NCBI GenBank assembly: GCA_040954595.2
Contig: CM082585.2
Coordinates: forward strand, 3,596,001 to 3,660,000
Direction of reading: 5' to 3'
DNA: 64,000 bases
Source: Balanoglossus misakiensis
Taxonomy: Eukaryota; Hemichordata
The position numbers were made by a program, and so were the translations under genes. Under the pieces are notes generated by a model. That model was not told the DNA's origin. It did not search any database and worked only from the letters and a program-made list of their open reading frames with translations. How positions within the stretch are numbered: position 1 is the stretch's first letter; the number at the start of each line of letters is the position of its first letter. Below, piece after piece: positions 35,001-48,931 of the stretch.

Positions 35001-36935
35001 AATCAGGCGTGGTATATAACGCATAGGGATAGGAGAAGGGCGGGCGGAAAGCGGTCGTGTGTCTGAGCTTCTCCGGCGAGACCTCGCACAAATCCCCGGC
35101 CAGTTAGAAAGGGAACTCGCAGTGTCGTTCATTAAGCAGGCGTGGTATATAACGCATAGGGATAGGAGAAGGGCGGGCGGAAAGCCGTCGTGTGTCTGAG
35201 CTTCTCCGGCGAGACCTCGCACAAATCCCCGGCGAGTTAGAAAGGGAACTCGCAGTGTCGTTCATTAAGCAGGCGTGGTATATAACGCATAGGGATAGGA
35301 GAAGGGCGGGCGGAAAGCGGTCGTGTGTCTGAGCTTCTCCGGCGAGACCTCGCACAAATCCCCGACGAGTTAGAAAGGGAACTCGTGGTGTCGTTCATTA
35401 AACAGGCGTGGTATATAACGCATAGCATATAGGGATAGGAGAAGGGCGGGCGGAAAGCGGTCGTGTGTCTGAGCTTCCCCGGCGAGACCTCGCACAAATC
35501 CCCGACGAGTTAGAAAGGGAACTCGCTGTGTCGTTCATTAAGCAGGCGTGGTATATAACGCATAGGGATAGGAGAATGGCGGAAAGCGGTCGTGTGTCTG
35601 AGCTTCCCCGGCGAGACCTCGCACAAATCCCCGACAAGTTAGAAAGGGAACTCGTGGTGTCGTTCATTAAACAGGCGTGGTATATAACGCTTAGGGATAG
35701 GAGAAGGGCGGGCGGAAAGCGGTCGTGTGTCTGAGCTTCCCCGGCGAGACCACGCACAAATCCCCGCCGAGTTAGAAAGGGAAATCGTGGTGTCTTCATT
35801 AAGCAGGCGTGGTATATAACGCATAGGGATATGAGAAGGGCGGGCGGAAAGCGGTCGTGTGTCTGAGCTTCTCCGGCGAGACCTCGCACAAATCCCCGCC
35901 GAGTTAGAAAGGGAACTCGCGGTGTCGTTCATTAAGCAGGCGTGGTATATAACGCATAGGGATAGGAGAAGGGCGGGCGGAAAGCGGTCGTGTGTCTGAC
36001 CTACCCCGGCGAGACCTCGCACAAATCCCCGCCGAGTTAGAAAGGGAACTCGCGGTGTCGTTCATCAAGCAGGCGTGGTATATAACGCATAGGGATAGGA
36101 GAAGGGCGGGCGGAAAGCGGTCGTGTGTCTGAGCTTCTCCGGCGAGACCTCGCACAAATCCCCGGCGAGTTAGAAATGGAACTCGTGGTGTCGTTCATTA
36201 AACAGGCGTGGTATATAACGCATAGCATATAGGGATAGGAGAAGGGCGGGCGGAAAGCGGTCGTGTGTCTGAGCTTCCCCGGCGAGACCTCGCACAAATC
36301 CCCGACGAGTTAGAAAGGGAACTCGCTGTGTCGTTCATTAAGCAGGCGTGGTATATAACGCATAGGGATAGGAGAATGGCGGAAAGCGGTCGTGTGTCTG
36401 AGCTTCCCCGGCGAGACCTCGCACAAATCCCCGACAAGTTAGAAAGGGAACTCGTGGTGTCGTTCATTAAACAGGCGTGGTATATAACGCTTAGGGATAG
36501 GAGAAGGGCGGGCGGAAAGCGGTCGTGTGTCTGAGCTTCTCCGGCGAGACCTCGCACAAATCCCCGACGAGTTAGAAAGGGAACTCGTGGTGTCATTCAT
36601 TAAACAGGCGTGGTATATAACGCATAGGGATAGGAGAAGGGCGGGCGGAAAGCGGTCGTGTGTCTGAGCTACCCCGGCGAGACCTCGCACAAATCACGCC
36701 GAGTTAGAAAGGGAACTCGTGGTGTCTTTCATTAAACAGGCGTGGTATATAACGCATAGGGATAGGAGAAGGGCGGGCGGAAAGCGGTCGTGTGTCTGAG
36801 CTTCTCCGGCGAGACCTCGCACAAATCCCCGCCGAGTTAGAAAGGGAACTCGCGGTGTCGTTCATTAAGCAGGCGTGGTATATAACGCATAGGGATAGGA
36901 GAAGGGCGGGCGGAAAGCGGTCGTGTGTCTGAGCT
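32005..36935 (+). repeat. Large duplicated block B, copy 2 (B2)
   Basis: This is the second copy of block B, with the same monomer order and both 140-mers. Together with A2 it makes 24721-36935 a second copy of the first 11.7 kb of the window. Only the middle (4996-6759 versus 29716-32004) differs, by 525 bp net. Confidence 0.88.
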
Positions 36936-39900
36936 ACCCCGGCGAGACCTCGCACAAATCCCCGCCGAGTCAGAAAGGGAACTCGCGGTGTCGTTCATCA
37001 AGCAGGCGTGGTATATAACGCATAGGGATAGGAGAAGGGCGGGCGGAAAGCGGTCGTGTGTCTGAGCTTCTCCGGCGAGACCTCGCACAAATCCCCGGCG
37101 AGTTAGAAAGGGAACTCGCGGTGTCGTTCATTAAGCAGGCGCGGTATATAACGCATAGGGATAGGAGAAGGGCGGGCGGAAAGCGGTCGTGTGTCTGAGC
37201 TTCTCCGGCGAGACCTCGCACAAATCCGCGACGAGTTAGAAAGGGAACTCGTGGTGTCGTTCATTAAACAGGCGTGGTATATAACGCATAGGGATAGGAG
37301 AAGGGCGGGCGGAAAGCGGTCGTGTGTCTGAGCTTCTCCGGCGAGACCTCGCACAAATCCCCGCCGAGTTAGAAAGGGAACTCGCGGTGTCGTTCATTAA
37401 GCAGGCGTGGTATATAACGCATAGGGATAGGAGAAGGGCGGGCGGAAAGCGGTCGTGTGTCTGAGCTACCCCGGCGAGACCTCGCACAAATCCCCGCCGA
37501 GTTAGAAAGGGAACTCACGGTGTCGTTCATCAAGCAGGCGTGGTATATAACGCATAGGGATAGGAGAAGGGCGGGCGGAAAGCGGTCGTGTGTCTGAGCT
37601 TCTCCGGCGAGACCTCGCACAAATCCCCGCCGAGTTAGAAAGGGAACTCGCGGTGTCGTTCATTAAGCAGGCGTGGTATATAACGCATAGGGATAGGAGA
37701 AGGGCGGGCGGAAAGCGGTCGTGTGTCTGAGCTACCCCGGCGAGACCTCGCACAAATCCCCGCCGAGTTAGAAAGGGAACTCGCGGTGTCGTTCATCAAG
37801 CAGGCGTGGTATATAACGCATAGGGATAGGAGAAGGGCGGGCGGAAAGCGGTCGTGTGTCTGAGCTTCTCCGGCGAAACCTCGCACAAATCCCCGACGAG
37901 TTAGAAAGGGAACTCGTGGTGTCGTTCATTAAACAGGCGTGGTATATAACGCATAGGGATAGGAGAAGGGCGGGCGGAAAGCGGTCGTGTGTCTGAGCTT
38001 CCCCGGCGAGACCTCGCACAAATCCCCGACGAGTTAGAAAGGGAACTCGAGGTGTCGTTCATTAAGCAGGCGTGGTATATAACGCAAATGGATAGGAGAA
38101 TGGCGGAAAGCGGTCGTGTGTCTGAGCTTCCTCGGCGAGACCTCGCACAAATCCCCGACAAGTTAGAAAGGGAACTCGCAGTGTCGTTCATTAAGCAGGC
38201 GTGGAATATAACGCATAGGGATAGGAGAAGGGCGGGCGGAAACGGTCGTGTGTCTGAGCTTCTCCGGCGAGACCTCGCACAAATCCCCGGCGAGTTATAA
38301 AGGGAACTCGCAGTGTCGTTCATTAAGCAGGCGTGGTATATAACGCATAGGGATAGGAGAAGGGCGGGCGGAAAGCCGTCGTGTGTCTGAGCTTCTCCGG
38401 CGAGACCTCGCACAAATCCCCGCCGAGTTAGAAAGGGAACTCGCGGTGTCGTTCATTAAGCAGGCGTGGTATATAACGCATAGGGATAGGAGAAGGGCGG
38501 GCGGAAAGCGGTCGTGTGTCTGAGCTTCTCCGGCGAGACCTCGCACAAATCCCCGGCGAGTTAGAAAGGGAACTCGCGGTGTCGTTCATTAAGCAGGCGT
38601 GGTATATAACGCATAGGGATAGGAGAAGGGCGGGCGGAAAGCGGTCGTGTGTCTGAGCTTCTCCGGCGAGACCTCGCACAAATCCCCGGCGAGTTAGAAA
38701 GGGAACTCGCAGTGTCGTTCATTAAGCAGGCGTGTTATATAACGCATAGGGATAGGAGAAGGGCGGGCGGAAAGCGGTCGTGTGTCTGAGCTTCTCCGGC
38801 GAGACCTCGCACAAATCCCCGACGAGTTAGAAAGGGAACTCGTGGTGTCGTTCATTAAACAGGCGTGGTATATAACGCATAGGGATAGGAGAAGGCGGGC
38901 GGAAAGCGGTCGTGTGTCTGAGCTTCTCCGGCGAGACCTCGCACAAATCCCCGACGAGTTAGAAAGGGAACTCGTGGTGTCGTTCATTAAACAGGCGTGG
39001 TATATAACGCATAGGGATAGGAGAAGGGCGGGCGGAAAGCGGTCGTGTGTCTGAGCTACCCCGGCGAGACCTCGCACAAATCACGCCGAGTTAGAAAGGG
39101 AACTCGTGGTGTCGTTCATTAAACAGGCGTGGTATATAACGCATAGGGATAGGAGAAGGGCGGGCGGAAAGCGGTCGTGTGTCTGAGCTTCTCCGGCGAG
39201 ACCTCGCACAAATCCCCGCCGAGTTAGAAAGGGAACTCGCGGTGTCGTTCATTAAGCAGGCGTGGTATATAACGCATAGGGATAGGAGAAGGGCGGGCGG
39301 AAAGCGGTCGTGTGTCTGAGCTTCTCCGGCGAGACCTCGCACAAATCCCCGCCGAGTTAGAAAGGGAACTCGCGGTGTCGTTCATTAAGCAGGCGTGGTA
39401 TATAACGCATAGGGATAGGAGAAGGGCGGGCGGAAAGCGGTCGTGTGTCTGAGCTACACCGGCGAGACCTCGCACAAATCCCCGCCGAGTTAGAAAGGGA
39501 ACTCGCGGTGTCGTTCATCAAGCAGGCGTGGTATATAACGCATAGGGATAGGAGAAGGGCGGGCGGAAAGCGGTCGTGTGTCTGAGCTTCTCCGGCGAGA
39601 CCTCGCACAAATCCCAGACGAGTTAGAAAGGGAACTCGTGGTGTCGTTCATTAAGCAGGCGTGGTATATAACGCATAGGGATAGGAGAAGGGCGGGCGGA
39701 AAGCGGTCGTGTGTCTGAGCTACCCCGGCGAGACCTCGCACAAATCCCCGCCGAGTTAGAAAGGGAACTCGCGGTGTCGTTCATCAAGCAGGCCTGGTAT
39801 ATAACGCATAGGGATAGGAGAAGGGCGGGTGGAAAGCGGTCGTGTGTCTGAGCTTCTCCGGCGAGACCTCGCACAAATCCCAGACGAGTTAGAAAGGGAA

Positions 39901-42900
39901 CTCGTGGTGTCGTTCATTAAGCAGGCGTGGTATATAACGCATAGGGATAGGAGAAGGGCGGGCGGAAAGCGGTCGTGTGTCTGAGCTACCCCGGCGAGAC
40001 CTCGCACAAATCCCCGCCGAGTAAGAAAGGGAACTCGCGGTGTCGTTCATCAAGCAGGCGTGGTATATAACGCATTGGGATAGGAGAAGGGCGGGCGGAA
40101 AGCGGTCGTGTGTCTGAGCTTCTCCGGCGAGACCTCGCACAAATCCCCGACGAGTTAGAAAGGGAACTCGTGGTGTCGTTCATTAAACAGGCGTGGTATA
40201 TAACGCATAGGGATAGGAGAAGGGCGGGCGGAAAGCGGTCGTGTGTCTGAGCTTCCCCGGCGAGACCTCGCACAAATCCCCGACGAGTTAGAAAGGGAAC
40301 TCGCTGTGTCGTTCATTAAGCAGGCGTGGTATATAACGCATAGGGATAGGAGAATGGCGGAAAGCGGTCGTGTGTCTGAGCTTCCCCGGCGAGACCTCGC
40401 ACAAATCCCCGACAAGTTAGAAAGGGAACTCGTGGTGTCGTTCATTAAACAGGCGTGGTATATAACGCATAGGGATAGGAGAAGGGCGGGCGGAAAGCGG
40501 TCGTGTGTCTGAGCTACCCCGGCGAGACCTCGCACAAATCACGCCGAGTTAGAAAGGGAACTCGTGGTGTCTTTCATTAAACAGGCGTGGTATATAACGC
40601 ATAGGGATAGGAGAAGGGCGGGCGGAAAGCGGTCGTGTGTCTGAGCTTCTCCGGCGAGACCTCGCACAAATCCCCGCCGAGTTAGAAAGGGAACTCGCGG
40701 TGTCGTTCATTAAGCAGGCGTGGTATATAACGCATAGGGATAGAAGAAGGGCGGGCGGAAAGCGGTCGTGTGTCTGAGCTTCTCCGGCGAGACCTCGCAC
40801 AAATCCCCGACGAGTTAGAAAGGGAACTCGTGGTGTCGTTCATTAAACAGGCGTGGTATATAACGCATAGGGATAGGAGAAGGGCGGGCGGAAAGCGGTC
40901 GTGTGTCTGAGCTTCTCCGGCGAGACCTCGCACAAATCCCCGCCGAGTTAGAAAGGGAACTCGCGGTGTCGTTCATTAATCAGGCGTGGTATATAACGCA
41001 TAGGGATAGGAGAAGGGCGGGCGGAAAGCGGTCGTGTGTCTGAGCTTATCCGGCGAGACCTCGCACAAATCCCCGGCGAGTTAGAAAGGGAACTCGCAGT
41101 GTCGTTCATTAAGCAGGCGTGGTATATAACGCATAGGGATAGGAGAAGGGCGGGCGGAAAGCGGTCGTGTGTCTGAGCTACCCCGGCGAGACCTCGCACA
41201 AATCCCCGCCGAGTTAGAAAGGGAACTCGCGGTGTCGTTCATCAAGCAGGCGTGGTATATAACGCATTGGGATAGGAGAAGGGCGGGCGGAAAGCGGTCG
41301 TGTGTCTGAGCTTCTCCGGCGAGACCTCGCACAAATCCCCGACGAGTTAGAAAGGGAACTCGTGGTGTCGTTCATTAAACAGGCGTGGTATATAACGCAT
41401 AGGGATAGGAGAAGGGCGGGCGGAAAGCGGTCGTGTGACTGAGCTTCCCCGGCGAGACCTCGCACAAATCCCCGACGAGTTAGAAAGGGAACTCGCTGTG
41501 TCGTTCATTAAGCAGGCGTGGTATATAACGCATAGGGATAGGAGAATGGCGGAAAGCGGTCGTGTGTCTGAGCTTCCCCGGCGAGACCTCGCACAAATCC
41601 CCGACAAGTTAGAAAGGGAACTCGTGGTGTCGTTCATTAAACAGGCGTGGTATATAACGCAAAGGGATAGGAGAAGGGCGGGCGGAAAGCGGTCGTGTGT
41701 CTGAGCTACCCCGGCGAGACCTCGCACAAATCACGCCGAGTTAGAAAGGGAACTCGTGGTGTCTTTCATTAAACAGGCGTGGTATATAACGCATAGGGAT
41801 AGGAGAAGGGCGGGCGGAAAGCGGTCGTGTGTCTGAGCTTCTCCGGCGAGACCTCGCACAAATCCCCGCCGAGTTAGAAAGGGAACTCGCGGTGTCGTTC
41901 ATTAAGCAGGCGTGGTATATAACGCATAGGGATAGGAGAAGGGCGGGCGGAAAGCGGTCGTGTGTCTGAGCTTCTCCGGCGAGACCTCGCACAAATCCCC
42001 GACGAGTTAGAAAGGGAACTCGTGGTGTCGTTCATTAAACAGGCGTGGTATATAACGCATAGGGATAGGAGAAGGGCGGGCGGAAAGCGGTCGTGTGTCT
42101 GAGCTTCCCCGGCGAGACCTCGCACAAATCCCCGACGAGTTAGAAAGGGAACTCGAGGTGTCGTTCATTAAGCAGGCGTGGTGTATAACGCATATGGATA
42201 GGAGAATGGTGGAAAGCGGTCGTGTGTCTGAGCTTCCCCGGCGAGACCTCGCACAAATCCCCGACAAGTTAGAAAGGGAACTCGCAGTGTCGTTCATTAA
42301 GCAGGCGTGGAATATAAGGCATAGGGATAGGAGAAGGGTGGGCGGAAACGGTCGTGTGTCTGAGCTTCTCCGGCGAGACCTCGCACAAATCCCCGCCGAG
42401 TTAGAAAGGGAACTCGCGGTGTCGTTCATTAATCAGGCGTGGTATATAACGCATAGGGATAGGAGAAGGGCGGGCGGAAAGCGGTCGTGTGTCTGAGTTT
42501 CTCCGGCGAGACCTCGCACAAATCCCCGGCGAGTTAGAAAGGGAATTCGCAGTGTCGTTCATTAAGCAGGCGTGGTATATAACGCATAGGGATAGGATAA
42601 GGGCGGGCGGAAAGCGGTCGTGTGTCTGAGCTTCTCCGGCGAGACCTCGCACAATTCCCCGACGAGATAGAAAGGGAACTCGCGGTGTCGTTCAGTAAGC
42701 AGGCGTGGTATATAACGCATAGGGATAGGAGAAGGGCGGGCGGAAAGCCGTCGTGTGTCTGAGCTTCTCCGGCGAGACCTCGCACAAATCCCCGCCGAGT
42801 TAGAAAGGGAACTCGCGGTGTCGTTCATTAAGCAGGCGTGGTATATAACGCATAGGGATAGGAGAAGGGCGGGCGGAAAGCGGTCGTGTGTCTGAGCTTC

Positions 42901-45900
42901 TCCGGCGAGACCTCGCACAAATCCCCGGCGAGTTAGAAAGGGAACTCGCAGTGTCGTTCATTAAGCAGGCGTGGTATATAACGCATAGGGATAGGAGAAG
43001 GGCGGGCGGAAAGCGGTCGTGTGTCTGAGCTTCTCCGGCGAGACCTCGCACAAATCCCCGACGAGTTAGAAAGGGAACTCTTGGTGTCGTTCATCAAGCA
43101 GGCGTGGTATATAACGCATTGGGATAGGAGAAGGGCGGGCGGAAAGCGGTCGTGTGTCTGAGCTTCTCCGGCGAGACCTCGCACAAATCCCCGACGAGTT
43201 AGAAAGGGAACTCGTGGTGTCGTTCATTAAACAGGCGTGGTATATAACGCATAGGGATAGGAGAAGGGCGGGCGGAAAGCGGTCGTGTGTCTGAGCTTCC
43301 CCGGCGAGACCTCGCACAAATCCCCGACGAGTTAGAAAGGGAACTCGTGGTGTCGTTCATTTAACAGGCGTGGTATATAACGCATAGGGATAGGAGAAGG
43401 GCGGGCGGAAAGCGGTCGTGTGTCTGAGCTACCCCGGCGAGACCTCGCACAAATCCCCGCCGAGTTAGAAAGGGAACTCGCGGTGTCGTTCATCAAGCAG
43501 GCGTGGTATATAACGCATAAGGATAGGAGAAGGGCGGGCGGAAAGCGGTCGTGTGTCTGAGCTTCTCCGGCGAGACCTCGCACAAATCCCCGACGAGTTA
43601 GAAAGGGAACTCGTGGTGTCGTTCATTAAATAGGCGTGGTATATAACGCATAGGGATAGGAGAAGGGCGGGCGGAAAGCGGTCGTGTGTCTGAGCTTCCC
43701 CGGCGAGACCTCGCACAAATCCCCGACGAGTTAGAAAGGGAACTCGCTGTGTCGTTCATTAAGCAGGCGTGGTATATAACGCATAGGGATAGGAGAATGG
43801 CGGAAAGCGGTCGTGTGTCTGAGCTTCCCCGGCGAGACCTCGCACAAATCCCCGACAAGTTAGAAAGGGAACTCGTGGTGTCGTTCATTAAACAGGCGTG
43901 GTATATAACGCTTAGGGATAGGAGAAGGGCGGGCGGAAAGCGGTCGTGTGTCTGAGCTTCTCCGGCGAGACCTCGCACAAATCCCCGACGAGTTAGAAAG
44001 GGAACTCGTGGTGTCGTTCATTAAGCAGGCGTGGTATATAACGCATATGGATAGGAGAATGGTGGAAAGCGGTCGTGTGTCTGAGCTTCCCCGGCGAGAC
44101 CTCGCACAAATCCCCGACAAGTTAGAAAGGGAACTCGCAGTGTCGTTCATTAAGCAGGCGTGGAATATAAGGCATAGGGATAGGAGAAGGGTGGGCGGAA
44201 ACGGTCGTGTGTCTGAGCTTCTCCGGCGAGACCTCGCACAAATCCCCGCCGAGTTAGAAAGGGAACTCGCGGTGTCGTTCATTAATCAGGCGTGGTATAT
44301 AACGCATAGGGATAGGAGAAGGGCGGGCGGAAAGCGGTCGTGTGTCTGAGCTTCTCCGGCGAGACCTCGCACAAATCCCCGGCGAGTTAGAAAGGGAACT
44401 CGCAGTGTCGTTCATTAAGCAGGCGTGGTATATAACGCATAGGGATAGGAGAAGGGCGGGCGGAAAGCGGTCGTGTGTCTGAGCTTCTCCGGCGAGACCT
44501 CGCACAATTCCCCGACGAGATAGAAAGGGAACTCGCGGTGTCGTTCATTAAGCAGGCGTGGTATATAACGCATAGGGATAGGAGAAGGGCGGGCGGAAAG
44601 CCGTCGTGTGTCTGAGCTTCTCCGGCGAGACCTCGCACAAATCCCCGCCGAGTTAGAAAGGGAACTCGCGGTGTCGTTCATTAAGCAGGCGTGGTATATA
44701 ACGCATAGGGATAGGAGAAGGGCGGGCGGAAAGCGGTCGTGTGTCTGAGCTTCTCCGGCGAGACCTCGCACAAATCCCCGGCGAGTTAGAAAGGGAACTC
44801 GCAGTGTCGTTCATTAAGCAGGCGTGGTATATAACGCATAGGGATAGGAGAAGGGCGGGCGGAGAGCGGTCGTGTGTCTGAGCTTCTCCGGCGAGACCTC
44901 GCACAAATCCCCGACGAGTTAGAAAGGGAACTCTTGGTGTCGTTCATTAAACAGGCGTGGTATATAACGCATAGGGATAGGAGAAGGGCGGGCGGAAAGC
45001 GGTCGTGTGTCTGAGCTTCTCCGGCGAGACCTCGCACAAATCCCCGACGAGTTAGAAAGGGAACTCGTGGTGTCGTTCATTAAACAGGCGTGGTATATAA
45101 CGCATAGGGATAGAAGAAGGGCGGGCGGAAAGCGGTCGTGTGTCTGAGCTTCTCCGGCGAGACCTCGCACAAATCCCCGACGAGTTAGAAAAGGAACTCG
45201 TGGTGTCGTTCATTAAACAGGCGTGGTATATAACGCATAGGGATAGGAGAAGGGCGGGCGGAAAGCGGTCGTGTGTCTGAGCTACCCCGGCGAGACCTCG
45301 CACAAATCCCCGCCGAGTTAGAAAGGGAACTCGCGGTGTCGTTCATCAAGCAGGCGTGGTATATAACGCATAGGGATAGGAGAAGGGCGGGCGGAAAGCG
45401 GTCGTGTGTCTGAGCTTCTCCGGCGAGACCTCGCACAAATCCCCGACGAGTTAGAAAGGGAACTCGCGGTGTCGTTCATTAAATAGGCGTGGTATATAAC
45501 GCATAGGGATAGGAGAAGGGCGGGCGGAAAGCGGTCGTGTGTCTGAGCTTCCCCGGCGAGACCTCGCACAAATCCCCGACGAGTTAGAAAGGGAACTCGC
45601 TGTGTCGTTCATTAAGCAGGCGTGGTATATAACGCATAGGGATAGGAGAATGGCGGAAAGCGGTCGTGTGTCTGAGCTTCCCCGGCGAGACCTCGCACAA
45701 ATCCCCGACAAGTTAGAAAGGGAACTCGTGGTGTCGTTCATTAAACAGGCGTGGTATATAACGCTTAGGGATAGGAGAAGGGCGGGCGGAAAGCGGTCGT
45801 GTGTCTGAGCTTCTCCGGCGAGACCTCGCACAAATCCCCGACGAGTTAGAAAGGGAACTCGTGGTGTCGTTCATTAAACAGGCGTGGTATATAACGCATA

Positions 45901-47620
45901 GGGATAGGAGAAGGGCGGGCGGAAAGCGGTCGTGTGTCTGAGCTTCTCCGGCGAGACCTCGCACAAATCCCCGGCGAGTTAGAAAGGGAACTCGCAGTGT
46001 CGTTCATTAAGCAGGCGTGGTATATAACGCATAGGGATAGGAGAAGGGCGGGCGGAGAGCGGTCGTGTGTCTGAGCTTCTCCGGCGAGACCTCGCACAAA
46101 TCCCCGACGAGTTAGAAAGGGAACTCTTGGTGTCGTTCATTAAACAGGCGTGGTATATAACGCATAGGGATAGGAGAAGGGCGGGCGGAAAGCGGTCGTG
46201 TGTCTGAGCTTCTCCGGCGAGACCTCGCACAAATCCCCGACGAGTTAGAAAGGGAACTCGTGGTGTCGTTCATTAAACAGGCGTGGTATATAACGCATAG
46301 GGATAGAAGAAGGGCGGGCGGAAAGCGGTCGTGTGTCTGAGCTTCTCCGGCGAGACCTCGCACAAATCCCCGACGAGTTAGAAAGGGAACTCGTGGTGTC
46401 GTTCATTAAACAGGCGTGGTATATAACGCATAGGGATAGGAGAAGGGCGGGCGGAAAGCGGTCGTGTGTCTGAGCTACCCCGGCGAGACCTCGCACAAAT
46501 CCCCGCCGAGTTAGAAAGGGAACTCGCGGTGTCGTTCATCAAGCAGGCGTGGTATATAACGCATAGGGATAGGAGAAGGGCGGGCGGAAAGCGGTCGTGT
46601 GTCTGAGCTTCTCCGGCGAGACCTCGCACAAATCCCCGACGAGTTAGAAAGGGAACTCGTGGTGTCGTTCATTAAATAGGCGTGGTATATAACGCATAGG
46701 GATAGGAGAAGGGCGGGCGGAAAGCGGTCGTGTGTCTGAGCTTCCCCGGCGAGACCTCGCACAAATCCCCGACGAGTTAGAAAGGGAACTCGCTGTGTCG
46801 TTCATTAAGCAGGCGTGGTATATAACGCATAGGGATAGGAGAATGGCGGAAAGCGGTCGTGTGTCTGAGCTTCCCCGGCGAGACCTCGCACAAATCCCCG
46901 ACAAGTTAGAAAGGGAACTCGTGGTGTCGTTCATTAAACAGGCGTGGTATATAACGCTTAGGGATAGGAGAAGGGCGGGCGGAAAGCGGTCGTGTGTCTG
47001 AGCTACCCCGGCGAGACCTCGCACAAATCCCCGCCGAGTTAGAAAGGGAACTCGCGGTGTCGTTCATCAAGCAGGCGTGGTATATAACGCATAGGGATAG
47101 GAGAAGGGCGGGCTGAAAGCGGTCGTGTGTCTGAGCTTCTCCGGCGAGACCTCGCACAAATCCCCGACGAGTTAGAAAGGGAACTCGTGGTGTCGTTCAT
47201 TAAATAGGCGTGGTATATAACGCATAGGGATAGGAGAAGGGCGGGCGGAAAGCGGTCGTGTGTCTGAGCTTCCCCGGCGAGACCTCGCAACAATCCCCGA
47301 CGAGTTAGAAAGGGAACTCGCTGTGTCGTTCATTAAGCAGGCGTGGTATATAACGCATAGGGATAGGAGAATGGCGGAAAGCGGTCGTGTGTCTGAGCTT
47401 CCCCGGCGAGACCTCGCACAAATCCCCGACAAGTTAGAAAGGGAACTCGTGGTGTCGTTCATTAAACAGGCGTGGTATATAACGCTTAGGGATAGGAGAA
47501 GGGCGGGCGGAAAGCGGTCGTGTGTCTGAGCTTCTCCGGCGAGACCTCGCACAAATCCCCGACGAGTTAGAAAGGGAACTCGCGGTGTCGTTCATTAAGC
47601 AGGCGTGGTATATAACGCAT
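36737..47620 (+). repeat. 10.9-kb block, copy 1 of a 12195-bp displaced pair
   Basis: The block matches 48932-59816 at 12195 bp, becoming 12196 after one extra base near 57517. I noticed about fifteen differences, among them 37142 (GCGG/GTGG), 37228 (CCGCG/CCCCG), 38087 (CAAATGG/CATATGG), 42598 (GATAAG/GAGAAG), 42695 (CAGTAA/CATTAA), 45191 (AAAAGG/AAAGGG) and 47290 (CGCAACAAT/CGCACAAAT). The left end is fixed by a change from AAACAGG to AAGCAGG and the right end by ATAGGG versus ATATGG. Confidence 0.9.
44686..47004 (+). repeat. 1193-bp 9-mer HOR, two partial copies
   Basis: 44686-45811 and 45879-47004 match at 1193 bp (eight 133-bp monomers and one 129-bp monomer). Markers are GGAGAGCGG, ACTCTTGGTG, GATAGAAGAAGG and ATTAAATAGGCG. 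The same pair is present in the 12195-bp copy (from about 56881). Confidence 0.82.
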
Positions 47621-48931
47621 AGGGATAGGAGAAGGGCGGGCGGAAAGCGGTCGTGTGTCTGAGCTTCTCCGGCGAGACCTCGCACAATTCCCCGACGAGA
47701 TAGAAAGGGAACTCGCGGTGTCGTTCATTAAGCAGGCGTGGTATATAACGCATAGGGATAGGAGAGGGGCGGGCGGAAAGCCGTCGTGTGTCTGAGCTTC
47801 TCCGGCGAGACCTCGCACAAATCCCCGCCGAGTTAGAAAGGGAACTCGCGGTGTCGTTCATTAAGCAGGCGTGGTATATAACGCATAGGGATAGGAGAAG
47901 GGCGGGCGGAAAGCGGTCGTGTGTCTGAGCTTCTCCGGCGAGACCTCGCACAAATCCCCGGCGAGTTAGAAAGGGAACTCGCAGTGTCGTTCATTAAGCA
48001 GGCGTGGTATATAACGCATAGGGATAGGAGAAGGGCGGGCGGAGAGCGGTCGTGTGTCTGAGCTTCTCCGGCGAGACCTCGCACAAATCCCCGACGAGTT
48101 AGAAAGGGAACTCGTGGTGTCGTTCATTAAACAGGCGTGGTATATAACGCATAGCATATAGGGATAGGAGAAGGGCGGGCGGAAAGCGGTCGTGTGTCTG
48201 AGCTTCCCCGGCGAGACCTCGCACAAATCCCCGACGAGTTAGAAAGGGAACTCGCTGTGTCGTTCATTAAGCAGGCGTGGTATATAACGCATAGGGATAG
48301 GAGAATGGCGGAAAGCGGTCGTGTGTCTGAGCTTCCCCGGCGAGACCTCGCACAAATCCCCGACAAGTTAGAAAGGGAACTCGTGGTGTCGTTCATTAAA
48401 CAGGCGTGGTATATAACGCTTAGGGATAGGAGTAGGGCGGGCGGAAAGCGGTCGTGTGTCTGAGCTTCTCCGGCGAGACCTCGCACAAATCCCCGACGAG
48501 TTAGAAAGGGAACTCGTGGTGTCATTCATTAAACAGGCGTGGTATATAACGCATAGGGATAGGAGAAGGGCGGGCGGAAAGCGGTCGTGTGTCTGAGCTA
48601 CCCCGGCGAGACCTCGCACAAATCACGCCGAGTTAGAAAGGGAACTCGTGGTGTCTTTCATTAAACAGGCGTGGTATATAACGCATAGGGATAGGAGAAG
48701 GGCGGGCGGAAAGCGGTCGTGTGTCTGAGCTTCTCCGGCGAGACCTCGCACAAATCCCCGCCGAGTTAGAAAGGGAACTCGCGGTGTCGTTCATTAAGCA
48801 GGCGTGGTATATAACGCATAGGGATAGGAGAAGGGCGGGCGGAAAGCGGTCGTGTGTCTGAGCTACCCCGGCGAGACCTCGCACAAATCCCCGCCGAGTT
48901 AGAAAGGGAACTCACGGTGTCGTTCATCAAG

